The notes under the pieces were generated by a model. The model saw only the letters and a program-made list of their open reading frames with translations, searched no databases and was not told the DNA's origin. DNA of 34,390 bases from Reyranella sp. (GTDB lineage: Bacteria > Pseudomonadota > Alphaproteobacteria > Reyranellales > Reyranellaceae). The stretch's first letter is position 1. Each line of letters starts with the position of its first letter. A program made the translations under genes and the position numbers. The stretch lies in assembly GCA_019745575.1 (NCBI GenBank), contig JAIETA010000095.1, positions 1-34,390 of the forward strand. Reading direction: 5' to 3'. Shown piece by piece: positions 8,247 to 16,195 of this stretch.

Positions 8247-9445
8247 GGGCCGAGCCTACGCTTTTCCCGTCCGTGCAGGAAGAGACCGGCGCCCGCTGCG
8301 GCGGCCAGTGCGAGCGTGGTGAGCCAGGCGGCACTCGGCCACCCGCCGGCAGCCACAAGCGCACCGGCCGCCGGCGGGCCGAGCAGGCCACCGATGTTGG
8401 AACCCTGCATCAAAAGGCCGGTCGACGCGCCAGCGAGCTGGGGGCGCGGACTGTGGATGGGAATGGCGGTGAAGAGCGCGCCCGGCACCACCCCGATCAC
8501 GGCCGAGTAGATGCCGGCCAGAGCTAACCGCACCAGATCGGGCACGCCGTCGACGAAAATGCCGGCGGCGCAGAATGCCATTGAGGTGGTGGCACCGATG
8601 ATCAACGCGACCCGCGGCACGCCGCGATGAAGCAGCCATCCGGCCGAGAGGTTGCCCAGCACGTTCACCATGGCCACGAGGGCCGTCACGATCGCTGCCA
8701 TCGATATCGAAAAGCCCAGTCGTTCGATCAGCAGCGTCGGCAGAAAGCCCACGACGGCGAACCAGCAGCAGGAGTAGGCGCCGAAGCAGAGGGCGATGGC
8801 GAGCGGCCCGCCGCTGGTGGCCACTTCGACCATTGCGGCGAGCACCGGACGGTGGGCGGCCGGCAGGCGATCGAGCTCGCGACGCGGTGCGGCGGCCAGC
8901 AGCAGCGCAATCAACATGGCCGCCGCCGCGCCCGCGGCCAGCAGCCAGACCGTGCGCCACGAATTCGTGGGCAGGATGAGCGCCGCGATCAGCATCATGG
9001 TGCCGGCGCCTGCCGGCATGTAGGTCGTCCACAGCGCCATCGCGCGTCGCTGGTCGCCCGGACCGGCAAGCCGCAGCAGGAGGGACGGGATCGCCACGAC
9101 CACCGCAATGAAACCGAGTCCCTCGATCACGCGGCCGACCAGCAGCACCTCGACGCTGCCGGCATAGGCACCGAACAGGCTGGCCAGCATGCAAAGCGCG
9201 GTGCCCAGCAGCACCAGGCGGCGATGGCCGAACCGGTCGGCGGTGAGCGCGATCGCCATGCCGCCCAGTGCCGTGGTCAGATTGATGATGGAAAGCAGCC
9301 AGCCGGCCTGGCCCAGACTGGCGTGGAGTTCCTCGCGGATCGACGGCAGCGCGGGCGGCACCTTGCCGACCTGAAAGGCGGCGACAATGCCGGCGGCGAC
9401 CAGCAGGCCGACCAGCGGCCACGGCGTGCGTGGCGCCGCGTTCAG
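8243..9445 (-). CDS. MFS transporter
   Basis: A major facilitator superfamily inner-membrane transporter of about 400 aa. Predicted helices run throughout, with the loop 2-3 signature ADRFGHRRLVLLG. The substrate is unknown, and similarity to drug or metabolite exporters (CynX/NimT-like) is only an impression. The nearest standard start, a GTG at 9361, would give 372 aa and remove the first helix: the frame upstream reads PWPLVGLLVAAGIVAAF, a clear membrane span. No ATG, GTG or TTG exists in frame before 9445. A CTG at 9443-9445 overlaps the preceding SDR stop as CTGA, mirroring the ATGA junction at the other end, so I take CTG as the likely start. If wrong, the start is 9361. Confidence 0.82.
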   Translation of the reverse strand: MNAAPRTPWPLVGLLVAAGIVAAFQVGKVPPALPSIREELHASLGQAGWLLSIINLTTALGGMAIALTADRFGHRRLVLLGTALCMLASLFGAYAGSVEVLLVGRVIEGLGFIAVVVAIPSLLLRLAGPGDQRRAMALWTTYMPAGAGTMMLIAALILPTNSWRTVWLLAAGAAAAMLIALLLAAAPRRELDRLPAAHRPVLAAMVEVATSGGPLAIALCFGAYSCCWFAVVGFLPTLLIERLGFSISMAAIVTALVAMVNVLGNLSAGWLLHRGVPRVALIIGATTSMAFCAAGIFVDGVPDLVRLALAGIYSAVIGVVPGALFTAIPIHSPRPQLAGASTGLLMQGSNIGGLLGPPAAGALVAAGGWPSAAWLTTLALAAAAGAGLFLHGREKRRLGP

Positions 9446-10203
9446 TACTGCACCCGTGCCGTCAGCGCGCCATCGACGATGAAGTTGACGCCGCTCACGA
9501 ACGAGGCCGGTGCTCCGGCGAGGAAGACGACGGCGCTGGCAACTTCCTGTGGCGTGCCCATGCGGCCGGTCGGATTGCGGGCCAACATGCGCTTGTAACG
9601 CTCCGCACCAGCGTCACGCTGGCGGCCCCAGACATTGCCGTCTTCCAGGATCGTGCCGGGCGAGACCATGTTGGCGCGAACGCCCTTGGACGCCATGTCG
9701 ATGGCGAGCGACTTCACGAGCGGTACCAGCGCCGCCTTGACCGAGCGATAGGGCTGGGTCGGGCCTGCGACCTCGACCAGGGACACCGTGCCGATGACGG
9801 TGAGGGTCGCGCCGTTGCCTTGCTTCTCCAGATGGGGTCGCGCGTGGCGTAGCGCATTCACCGTCGCAACCAGATCGACCTCGATGCTGGAGCGCCAGCT
9901 CGCCTCCGTATCCTCGATCCCGAGTGCGCTGACATTGGCGACGAAATGATTGAGCCCGCCGTCGCCGGCGAAGCCGTCGATCCACTTCTTGAGCGCGGCA
10001 TCGTCGGTGACATCCAGCGCCGTGCCGGAGACGCGAGCCTGGCTGGATCGCCACGCCTGCTCGCGTTCCTTCACCAGTTTGGGCTCGCGGGCGCAGAAGC
10101 CCACGATCGCGCCTTCCGCAACGAAAGCGTCGACGATGGCGCGGCCGATACTCTTGGTCCCGCCGGTGACCAGCACACGCTTGCCTTTGAGACCGAGGTC
10201 CAT
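9442..10203 (-). CDS. SDR family oxidoreductase
   Basis: A 253-aa classical short-chain dehydrogenase/reductase with a Rossmann fold. The cofactor loop is TGGTKSIG near residue 13. The usual NNAG is replaced by VANVSA, and the catalytic Tyr/Lys pair is in PYRSVKAAL. The motif RANMVSPGTI follows, and the C-terminus FVSGVNFIVDGAL is typical of the FabG-like subgroup. It probably reduces or oxidises a keto/hydroxy group with NAD(P)(H), and the substrate is unknown. It is the first gene of the minus-strand SDR-MFS-DsbA operon. A 54-bp gap containing a palindrome separates it from a second, divergent SDR. The degenerate NNAG is the only irregularity. Confidence 0.9.
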   Translation of the reverse strand: MDLGLKGKRVLVTGGTKSIGRAIVDAFVAEGAIVGFCAREPKLVKEREQAWRSSQARVSGTALDVTDDAALKKWIDGFAGDGGLNHFVANVSALGIEDTEASWRSSIEVDLVATVNALRHARPHLEKQGNGATLTVIGTVSLVEVAGPTQPYRSVKAALVPLVKSLAIDMASKGVRANMVSPGTILEDGNVWGRQRDAGAERYKRMLARNPTGRMGTPQEVASAVVFLAGAPASFVSGVNFIVDGALTARVQY

Positions 10204-10221
10204 GTTTCCTCCCGCTGGGCC

Positions 10222-10240
10222 GCCCGCCTATAAGGCGGGC
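10222..10240. promoter_or_regulatory. Palindrome between divergent SDR genes
   Basis: 8-bp arms GCCCGCCT (10222-10229) and AGGCGGGC (10233-10240) flank ATA. The element fills the centre of the 53-bp gap between two divergent SDR genes, so it is either a shared operator or a hairpin in the short 5' leader of either transcript. Confidence 0.45.
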
Positions 10241-10256
10241 ATAGAACAGGGGAGCT

Positions 10257-11030
10257 ATGGCGATGTCCAAGCGATTCGACCTCAGCGGCAAGGTGGTCCT
10301 GGTGACCGGCGCCTCGTCAGGCCTCGGCGTCCACTTCGCCCGCACGCTGGCCGGCGCCGGAGCGGTCGTGGTCATCGCTGCCCGCCGTGCCGACCGGCTG
10401 TCGTCTCTACAGGCGGAACTGCAGCGGGGTGGGGGGCGTGCCGTTGCCATCGACCTCGACGTGCAGTCGGGCGCTTCCATCGCGGCCGCATTCGATCGCG
10501 CGGAGCAGACGCTGGGCGCCATCGACATCGTCGTCAACAATGCCGGCATCTCGATCGTGAAGCCGGCTCTCGACATGCCCGAGGCGGACTGGGACGCCGT
10601 CGTCGACACCAACCTGCGCGGCGCCTGGCTGGTCGCCCAGACGGCGGGCCGCCGCTGGGTGGCAGCCAAGCGGCCCGGGGTCATCGTCAATATCGCCTCG
10701 ATCCTCGGTCTGCGGACCATCGGCCAGGTGGCGCCCTACAATGCCTCGAAGGCTGGCCTCATTCACCTGACGCGAGCGCTTGCCATGGAATGGGCGCGCC
10801 ACGACATCCGGGTGAACGCGATCTGTCCCGGCTACATCGAAACGGAGATGAACAGCGCCTTCTGGAGGACCCCCGGCGGTCAGCGCCTGATCGAACGCAT
10901 CCCGCAACGTCGCATCGGACAGCCGGAACATCTCGACGGCGCGCTGCTGCTGCTGACGTCGGACGCCGGCGCTTTCATGACCGGCAGCATCGTGACGGTC
11001 GACGGCGGCCACACCGTCAATTCTCTTTAG
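10257..11030 (+). CDS. SDR family oxidoreductase (FabG-like)
   Basis: A 257-aa classical SDR with all textbook motifs: TGASSGLG (cofactor glycine loop, about residues 18-25), NNAG in IVVNNAGISIV, catalytic Ser in NIASILGL, YxxxK as YNASK, and IRVNAICPGYIETEMN. The end FMTGSIVTVDGGHTVNSL is typical of the FabG-like group. It probably interconverts a secondary alcohol and ketone with NAD(P). The ATG at 10257 follows AGGGGAGC; an ATG six bases on is an alternative. It is the only plus-strand gene between two minus-strand operons and diverges from another SDR. Its last 14 bp overlap the convergent 3-hydroxyisobutyrate-dehydrogenase-like gene. Confidence 0.92.
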   Translation: MAMSKRFDLSGKVVLVTGASSGLGVHFARTLAGAGAVVVIAARRADRLSSLQAELQRGGGRAVAIDLDVQSGASIAAAFDRAEQTLGAIDIVVNNAGISIVKPALDMPEADWDAVVDTNLRGAWLVAQTAGRRWVAAKRPGVIVNIASILGLRTIGQVAPYNASKAGLIHLTRALAMEWARHDIRVNAICPGYIETEMNSAFWRTPGGQRLIERIPQRRIGQPEHLDGALLLLTSDAGAFMTGSIVTVDGGHTVNSL

Positions 11031-11910
11031 CCGACAAGGCCATGTTCTCGAGGACGCTGCAGACGGCTGCCGTGTCTTCGCCGTCCAGGCCCTCGGCGGA
11101 GGCCGCCCGGTAGAGTTCGGCGGCTGCCGCGAGCAGCGGCGTCGCGGCGCCGCAATCGGCGGCGAAGGCGCCGATCAGGTCGAGATCCTTGCGAAAGACG
11201 TCGATCTTCATGGTCGCCGGCCGGTATCGCCGCTCCGCCATCATGGGGCCACGCACCTGCAGCATGCGCGAGCCACCGGCTCCTTCGCCGATGGCGCGCA
11301 CCACCAAGTCTGCGTCAAGACCAGCTCGACGGGCGAGGTTGATCGCTTCGGCGGCTGCGACGTTGTGCACCGCGACGAGAAGGTTGGCGACCAACTTCAG
11401 TTTGGTCCCGGCCCCGCAGGGGCCGACGAAGTAAACCACCCGACAAAACGCTTCGAGCAGGGGTGTCACATCAGCTACTGCAACCTCGCAACCGCTGGCA
11501 AAGGCCACGACGTCTTTATGGGTCATCTGCGCCGCCGTGCCGCTCAATGGACAGTCGATGAACTCGACGCTCAACTCGCCCAGGCGGTCGCGTGCCCACT
11601 CCTTGTCGGCGACACTCAGGGTACTGGTATCGACGACACAGCGGGGGTGAGCCGCGTTTGCGAGCAATGTGTCGAGCACGGTCCTGAGGGCGCTGCTTGA
11701 AGGCAGAGAAAGCAGCGTGATGCCGCCGGAGACGAAGGCGCCGGCGACATCGGGGCAGAAGACGCCGCCCGCCGCCTCAAGCGCCGCCCCCGCCTCGGGG
11801 CGCAAGTCATGGCCACGCACCGCCCAGCCTGCGTCGACAAGATGCCGGGCGATCTGCGCGCCCATGAGACCAAGCCCGACCACGCCGACTTCTTTGCTGC
11901 CCGTCGCCAT
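11017..11910 (-). CDS. NAD(P)-dependent beta-hydroxyacid dehydrogenase (HIBADH family)
   Basis: A 297-aa enzyme of the 3-hydroxyisobutyrate / 6-phosphogluconate dehydrogenase superfamily. The N-terminal Rossmann domain carries GLGLMG (12-17), the substrate loop has DCPLSGTAAQM (119-129), and the all-helical C-terminal domain carries the catalytic lysine in KLKLVANLL, most likely Lys172 with Asn176. The more usual KxxNN has Ala in place of the first Asn. The family oxidises beta-hydroxy acids or reduces small semialdehydes. An AGGAGGG ribosome-binding site precedes the ATG, and the gap to the monooxygenase gene upstream is 21 bp, so it is the last gene of the TRAP-monooxygenase operon and probably handles a downstream hydroxy-acid intermediate. 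Confidence 0.88.
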   Translation of the reverse strand: MATGSKEVGVVGLGLMGAQIARHLVDAGWAVRGHDLRPEAGAALEAAGGVFCPDVAGAFVSGGITLLSLPSSSALRTVLDTLLANAAHPRCVVDTSTLSVADKEWARDRLGELSVEFIDCPLSGTAAQMTHKDVVAFASGCEVAVADVTPLLEAFCRVVYFVGPCGAGTKLKLVANLLVAVHNVAAAEAINLARRAGLDADLVVRAIGEGAGGSRMLQVRGPMMAERRYRPATMKIDVFRKDLDLIGAFAADCGAATPLLAAAAELYRAASAEGLDGEDTAAVCSVLENMALSAKEN

Positions 11911-11931
11911 CTGCCCTCCTGCTGCGGCTTC

Positions 11932-13041
11932 TCACGCCACTGATCGCTGCGAAGCCGCAATGGCTGCGTTGACACGCGGCATCACCTCCTCGGCCATGAG
12001 CTGCATCGAACGCCTGCCGAGATGGGGATCCAGCCAGTCGTGGCATGCATAGAGCAGGGTGCCGAACTCACCCACCGTCTCACGGAAAGCGAGAAGCTGG
12101 TCAACCACGCTGTCCACGGTGCCTGCGATCACCAAACGGTTGGTCACGTAGTCGGGCGTGATCTCGCTATCGGGCTGGGCCTGGTCGAGTTTGAACAGAT
12201 TCGCGCGCCCACCGGCACCGACGAGTTTGCGCACGAGTTGTCTGAAGTAGAAGTGGTATGGCCCCTCGGGCGAAAGGCCGTAGCGGCGCGCCGTGGCTTC
12301 GTCATCGGCAACGAAGATCGACTTTGCGACACGCCATTCGGATGTCGAGGGGCGAGCGCCGACGGCCCGTCGGCCTTCGACATATTTCGGCCAATGCGTC
12401 GCTACCCACTCCGGCAACAGGAAGTTGGCCGAGATCGGTTGCCAGCCTCGCTTGGCCATCTCCGTCACGCCCTTGGAGTAGGGGGCGACCGCCGTGCCGA
12501 CGATGCGTGGATGCGGTCGCTGGTAGGGCCGCAGTATGGCGCCTTGGCCGATCTCCGGGATCATTGTCCGGCGCGTGCTGACATTGAAGAACTCGCCCTT
12601 GAGATCGTAAGGCGCCTCGCCCGCCCAGATGTCGAGCACCATGTTGATCGCTTCGACGAACATCGCGTTGCGATCCTTGTCGAGACTGCCGAATACCTCG
12701 GCGTCGGACATCAACCCGCCGGGGCTGATGCCCATGATGAAGCGGCCCTCGAGGATATGGTCGAGCATGGCCACCTGGGCGGCCACTGCCGCGGGATGCG
12801 TGTTCGGCAGGTTGATGGTGCCGCTGCCCAAGACGATTTGACGCGTGTCATGGGCCAGCGATGCCAGGAACATCAGGCACGAGGTGACGTTCTCGGCCAG
12901 GTCCGTGACATGCTCGCCGACGAATGCTTCGGCGTAGCCCAGCGCATCCGCGTGGAGGATGGCCATGCGATCCTCACGCAGAGTCTCAGTCGGATTGCGC
13001 CCCGGCGGGTGGAGCGGCATCATGAAGGTACCGAGTTTCAT
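11932..13041 (-). CDS. LLM class flavin-dependent oxidoreductase (monooxygenase component)
   Basis: A 369-aa TIM-barrel protein of the bacterial luciferase-like superfamily: MKLGTFMMPLHPPGRN at the N-terminus, FVGEHVTD near residue 41, LGSGTINLPNTHPAAVAAQVAMLDHILEGRFIMGISPGG (71-109), and a C-terminal GTVDSVVDQLLAFRETVG segment as in limonene-monooxygenase-like members. These enzymes use reduced FMN from a partner reductase to oxygenate carbonyl, C-H or sulfur centres. The reductase is immediately upstream with an ATGA overlap (13038-13041), so this is a two-component monooxygenase. A GGAGGT site precedes the ATG at 13041. The frame stays open further upstream inside the reductase gene, but that part is a shadow. 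The substrate is unknown, presumably what the neighbouring TRAP system imports. Confidence 0.9.
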   Translation of the reverse strand: MKLGTFMMPLHPPGRNPTETLREDRMAILHADALGYAEAFVGEHVTDLAENVTSCLMFLASLAHDTRQIVLGSGTINLPNTHPAAVAAQVAMLDHILEGRFIMGISPGGLMSDAEVFGSLDKDRNAMFVEAINMVLDIWAGEAPYDLKGEFFNVSTRRTMIPEIGQGAILRPYQRPHPRIVGTAVAPYSKGVTEMAKRGWQPISANFLLPEWVATHWPKYVEGRRAVGARPSTSEWRVAKSIFVADDEATARRYGLSPEGPYHFYFRQLVRKLVGAGGRANLFKLDQAQPDSEITPDYVTNRLVIAGTVDSVVDQLLAFRETVGEFGTLLYACHDWLDPHLGRRSMQLMAEEVMPRVNAAIAASQRSVA

Positions 13042-14183
13042 CTTTGACCTCCGTTGTGGTCGGGTTGGACGTGTCCGAGTTGGGCCGACAGACCCTCGGC
13101 GCAACGTGCCAGCGCGGACACGAGGCGTCCGTTCGGATCGACGTCGAGTTGGCCTGCGTGACCGATCGCAGTAAGCGCCAGTGCGATAGTGCCCGTCTGA
13201 TCGAAGACAGGAACGCTCAGGGCGTCGATCGAGACGCCATACATGTCTGAGAAGTCTCGCGTCGCCACGAGTCGGACGACGCCGGCCCAGCGTGCCGCTT
13301 CCACAGCAGCATCGAAAATCGAACACATTTCGGGAGTCGCCAGGAGTTCCCGGCGGATGAGGCCGTCGGTCAACTCCGGAGGCAGATGTGCCGCAAAGCA
13401 GATCCCCGTCGCGGACGTACAGACGGGCAGGACAAGCCCCGTTCGCAGGTTGGGACTGACCGGTCGCCGGGCGGGCTCCCATCGCACGATGGTCGGACCC
13501 TGGTTGCCCCAAACGCCGAGGCCCACCGTTTCGTCCAGTTCGGCGGCGAGCTGCGCCACGGCGGCCGACGCGAGCCGCACGGCGTGAACGCGGGCAAGGC
13601 TCGCGATGCCGAGATCGATCGAGAAGGCGCCCAAGTCGTGCGGCTGAGCGACCAGATAGCGTCCACCGCCAAAAACGAGAGGCGGACGCTCTGTCCGCTC
13701 GATGCGTTCGACCTGCCCGAGAAACACCGCATGATCGCCGCCCGGATAGCTCGTGATCTTTCGGCACTCGAGGTATGCGGCGCAGCCCTCGAGCAGGGGA
13801 AGCCCGCCCAGGCCTACGCGGACAGGTACGCCCTCGAACTTGCGGTCGGCGGCACGGGCGAAACGGTTGGAGATCTCGACCTGGTCGCACGCCAGGATGT
13901 TGATGGCGAAGCGGTCGGCGGCGCGGAACACTGGATGGCTCGGTGCCGTGAGCGCCTGACTCCACAGTACGAGCGGTGGGTCGAGCGAGACGGAGCTGAA
14001 CGAATTGGCCGTGAGGCCGTAGGGCGTGCCTGCCTCGTCCAGCGCCGTGATGACGGTGACGCCGGTCACGAAAGCCCCGAGCACGTCGCGCAGCGCCCGG
14101 CTGTCGAACGGCAGGCCGGCCGCCTCGATGATGTTGATCGTCTTTGTGGTGGCGGTGTTCGACGATGCGACGGGTGCGGTCAT
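13038..14183 (-). CDS. Flavin reductase fused to an IclR-type effector domain
   Basis: A 381-aa two-domain protein. Residues about 28-185 are a flavin reductase-like FMN-binding split barrel: LGAFVTGVTVIT, GLTANSFSSVSLDPPLVLWS (56-75), and GGDHAVFLGQVE (148-159). Residues about 200-370 look like the ligand-binding domain of IclR regulators: AQLAAELDETVGLGVW, LPVCTSATGICFAAHLPPE (252-270), and ISVPVFD-like ALSVPVFDQTGTIALALTA. There is no winged-helix DNA-binding region. The reductase supplies reduced FMN to the LLM partner, and the appended domain may sense the substrate and switch reduction on. The reductase of Acinetobacter p-hydroxyphenylacetate hydroxylase likewise has a regulator-like C-terminal domain, a known precedent for the principle. 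AGGAGG precedes the ATG; the gap to dctM is 10 bp. Confidence 0.85.
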   Translation of the reverse strand: MTAPVASSNTATTKTINIIEAAGLPFDSRALRDVLGAFVTGVTVITALDEAGTPYGLTANSFSSVSLDPPLVLWSQALTAPSHPVFRAADRFAINILACDQVEISNRFARAADRKFEGVPVRVGLGGLPLLEGCAAYLECRKITSYPGGDHAVFLGQVERIERTERPPLVFGGGRYLVAQPHDLGAFSIDLGIASLARVHAVRLASAAVAQLAAELDETVGLGVWGNQGPTIVRWEPARRPVSPNLRTGLVLPVCTSATGICFAAHLPPELTDGLIRRELLATPEMCSIFDAAVEAARWAGVVRLVATRDFSDMYGVSIDALSVPVFDQTGTIALALTAIGHAGQLDVDPNGRLVSALARCAEGLSAQLGHVQPDHNGGQR

Positions 14184-14193
14184 CAGATCCTCC

Positions 14194-15570
14194 TCAGCCG
14201 GCGCCGAACGCGAGCTTGGGTAGCCAGGTCGCGACTTCCGGGAATGCGACGATGGAGACGATCACGCCAAGCAGCGCTATCCAGTAGGGGATGGCACCCC
14301 GGAAGATGGTTCCGGTCGGGATACGCTCGGAGGCGAGCGATGCGCGCACCGTGAAGACCAGGATCCCGAAAGGCGGCGTCAACAGCCCAGTCTCGATCGC
14401 CAGGATGGCGACGATGGCGAAGGCCAGCGGATCGAAGCCCAGCGCCATGGCGATCGGGTAGAAGACCGGTGCAGTCAGCAGGATGATCGAAATGGAATCG
14501 ATCAAGCAGCCGAGAATGAACCAAACCAGCACCATCAAGGCGAGGATGGCAAGCGGCCCCAGGCCGGTGCCGACCAACGCGCTCTGAACCATGTTGGTGA
14601 CACCGGTCATGGCGAGCGTCCGCGAATAAAGTTGCGCGGCGAACAACAGCAGCAGGAGCGGCCCCGACGTCCTTGCGACTGAGATCACGACTTCGGCGAT
14701 TTCCTTGCCGCGCAGGCCGCGCGCCACGGCGAGCAGCAGCGAGGCGACGGCGCCTACCGCGGCGCCCTCGGTCGGCGTAAAGGCGCCGGCCCAGATGCCG
14801 ACCAGAACGGCCACAACCAAGCAAAGCACGGCCAACGTGCCCGACAAGCCAGAGGGGGTGTCGTCGGTCACGGCCGCCGTCGGCAAGGGCTCCCGGCGGA
14901 GCGGCGTGACCTGCTGCGCACCGACGGTCGATACTACGCGGACTTCGCCGACGATGTCGGGACGGCGCCAGGCGGTGCCCAGGATGTAGACGATGTAGTA
15001 AGCGATCAGCAGGAGGCCGGGCATGACGCCGGCCAGGAACAGGCCGCCGATCGAGGTCTCCGTCAGCACGCCCCAGACGATCATCAGGACCGAAGGCGGG
15101 ATCAGCATGCCCAGCACAGCGCTGCCGGCGATGCAGCCCACGGCGAAGCGCGGCTCGTATCCTGCTCGCTTCATTTCTGGATAGGCGATGCGCGAGAAGG
15201 TGGCGGCGGCCGCGATGCTGACGCCGCTCACGAAGGCGAAGATGCCGTTGGCCAACACGGTGGCGATGCCGAGCCGTCCAGGCAGGCAGCGGCAGGCGCG
15301 GTTGACCAGGGCGAACATGTCGCGCGCCGCGCCGCAGCGTGCCAGGAACTCGCCCATCAGCATGAACAGCGGAATGACGGCCAGCACATAGTCGCGCAGG
15401 GCCTCGTAGCCGGTGTTGGCGACGAAAGTTCTGGCCGTGGCGAGGTCCCCGCTCATCAGGACCAGGCCTAGGATGGAGGTGACTCCGAGCGCTATGGCGA
15501 CGTGGACGCCGGCGAACACGATGACGAGCATCGTGCCCAGGAGGATCAGCAGATCGATCTGATCGAGCAT
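14194..15570 (-). CDS. dctM: TRAP transporter large permease (DctM)
   Basis: A 458-aa integral membrane protein of the DctM family, the sodium-driven transport subunit of a tripartite ATP-independent periplasmic importer. About twelve hydrophobic segments are visible, with family hallmarks: VIPLFMLMGEFL, FVSGVSIAAAATFSRIAYPEM, LIPPSVLMIVWGVLTETSIGGLFLAG, and near the end LTPPFGILVFTVRA. A hydrophilic loop at about 210-260 is longer than usual. GAAGGAAG precedes the ATG, and the gap from dctQ is 11 bp. It works with DctQ and DctP encoded upstream. Family precedent (C4-dicarboxylates, sialic acid, keto acids, aromatic acids) suggests an organic-acid substrate, which cannot be specified. Confidence 0.95.
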   Translation of the reverse strand: MLDQIDLLILLGTMLVIVFAGVHVAIALGVTSILGLVLMSGDLATARTFVANTGYEALRDYVLAVIPLFMLMGEFLARCGAARDMFALVNRACRCLPGRLGIATVLANGIFAFVSGVSIAAAATFSRIAYPEMKRAGYEPRFAVGCIAGSAVLGMLIPPSVLMIVWGVLTETSIGGLFLAGVMPGLLLIAYYIVYILGTAWRRPDIVGEVRVVSTVGAQQVTPLRREPLPTAAVTDDTPSGLSGTLAVLCLVVAVLVGIWAGAFTPTEGAAVGAVASLLLAVARGLRGKEIAEVVISVARTSGPLLLLLFAAQLYSRTLAMTGVTNMVQSALVGTGLGPLAILALMVLVWFILGCLIDSISIILLTAPVFYPIAMALGFDPLAFAIVAILAIETGLLTPPFGILVFTVRASLASERIPTGTIFRGAIPYWIALLGVIVSIVAFPEVATWLPKLAFGAG

Positions 15571-15581
15571 GAGAGCTTCCT

Positions 15582-16127
15582 TCAGATCTGGGAGATGGGC
15601 TGGTCGTCAGCCCCGAGCCGGGGCGGCGGCGGCGGACCTTCGCCGCGCAGCGCCGCGCCGAGGTTGTCGGCGGCCAGCAACAGGTACGAGACGGCGCCGA
15701 GCAGGCAGCCGACGATCAGGACCGTCCGCACCGGCCAGACCGGCACATGCAGCGCGCCTTCGCCTTCGTACTCGCCGCTCTCCCAGGCGTGCAGCGTGGG
15801 TTCGACACTGCCCCAAACGATGAACAGCAGGAAAGCGGCGCCGACCACGGCCGCCACTCCGGCCATCAGCGCCTGGAGGGCAGGCGATGCCTTCGACGAA
15901 AGGAAGTCGACACTGATCATGCCGCCGCTGCGGATGGCGTAGGGCGCCTGCAGGAAGCAGATCACCACCAACGTACTCGACACCAACTCGGGCGTGCCTT
16001 GGACGGGGCTGTTGAACAACGAGCGCCCGGTGACGTCGGCGACGATCAGGAAGGCGAGCGCGAAGGCAAGTGCGGCGGCCACGAGCAGGCAGGCATAGGC
16101 CGTGCGATCGGCGAAGGTTCGCAGCAT
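15582..16127 (-). CDS. dctQ: TRAP transporter small permease (DctQ)
   Basis: A 181-aa membrane protein with four predicted spans: TAYACLLVAAALAFALAFLIVADV, ELVSSTLVVICFLQAPYAI, ALMAGVAAVVGAAFLLFIVW, and VLIVGCLLGAVSYLLLAA. These match the DctQ layout. It contains GTPELVSST and the segment GMISVDFLS typical of the family. The ATG at 16127 is chosen over one at 16172 because AGGAGA lies just before it and the extra residues are charged and unlike a DctQ N-terminus. The C-terminus is a proline/glycine-rich tail. It forms the membrane complex with DctM immediately downstream; DctP is encoded 68 bp upstream. Confidence 0.92.
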   Translation of the reverse strand: MLRTFADRTAYACLLVAAALAFALAFLIVADVTGRSLFNSPVQGTPELVSSTLVVICFLQAPYAIRSGGMISVDFLSSKASPALQALMAGVAAVVGAAFLLFIVWGSVEPTLHAWESGEYEGEGALHVPVWPVRTVLIVGCLLGAVSYLLLAADNLGAALRGEGPPPPPRLGADDQPISQI

Positions 16128-16195
16128 GTGGATCTCCTGGTCCGGGGCGGCATCGCGCGGACGATGCCGCAAGAGGGGAGGCGAGACGCGGCGAC

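Noticed and set aside
11932..13965. A 677-codon frame suggesting a fused protein
   Set aside because: The first 308 codons run out of frame through the flavin reductase gene and are arginine-rich nonsense; the real gene starts at 13041 after a GGAGGT site.
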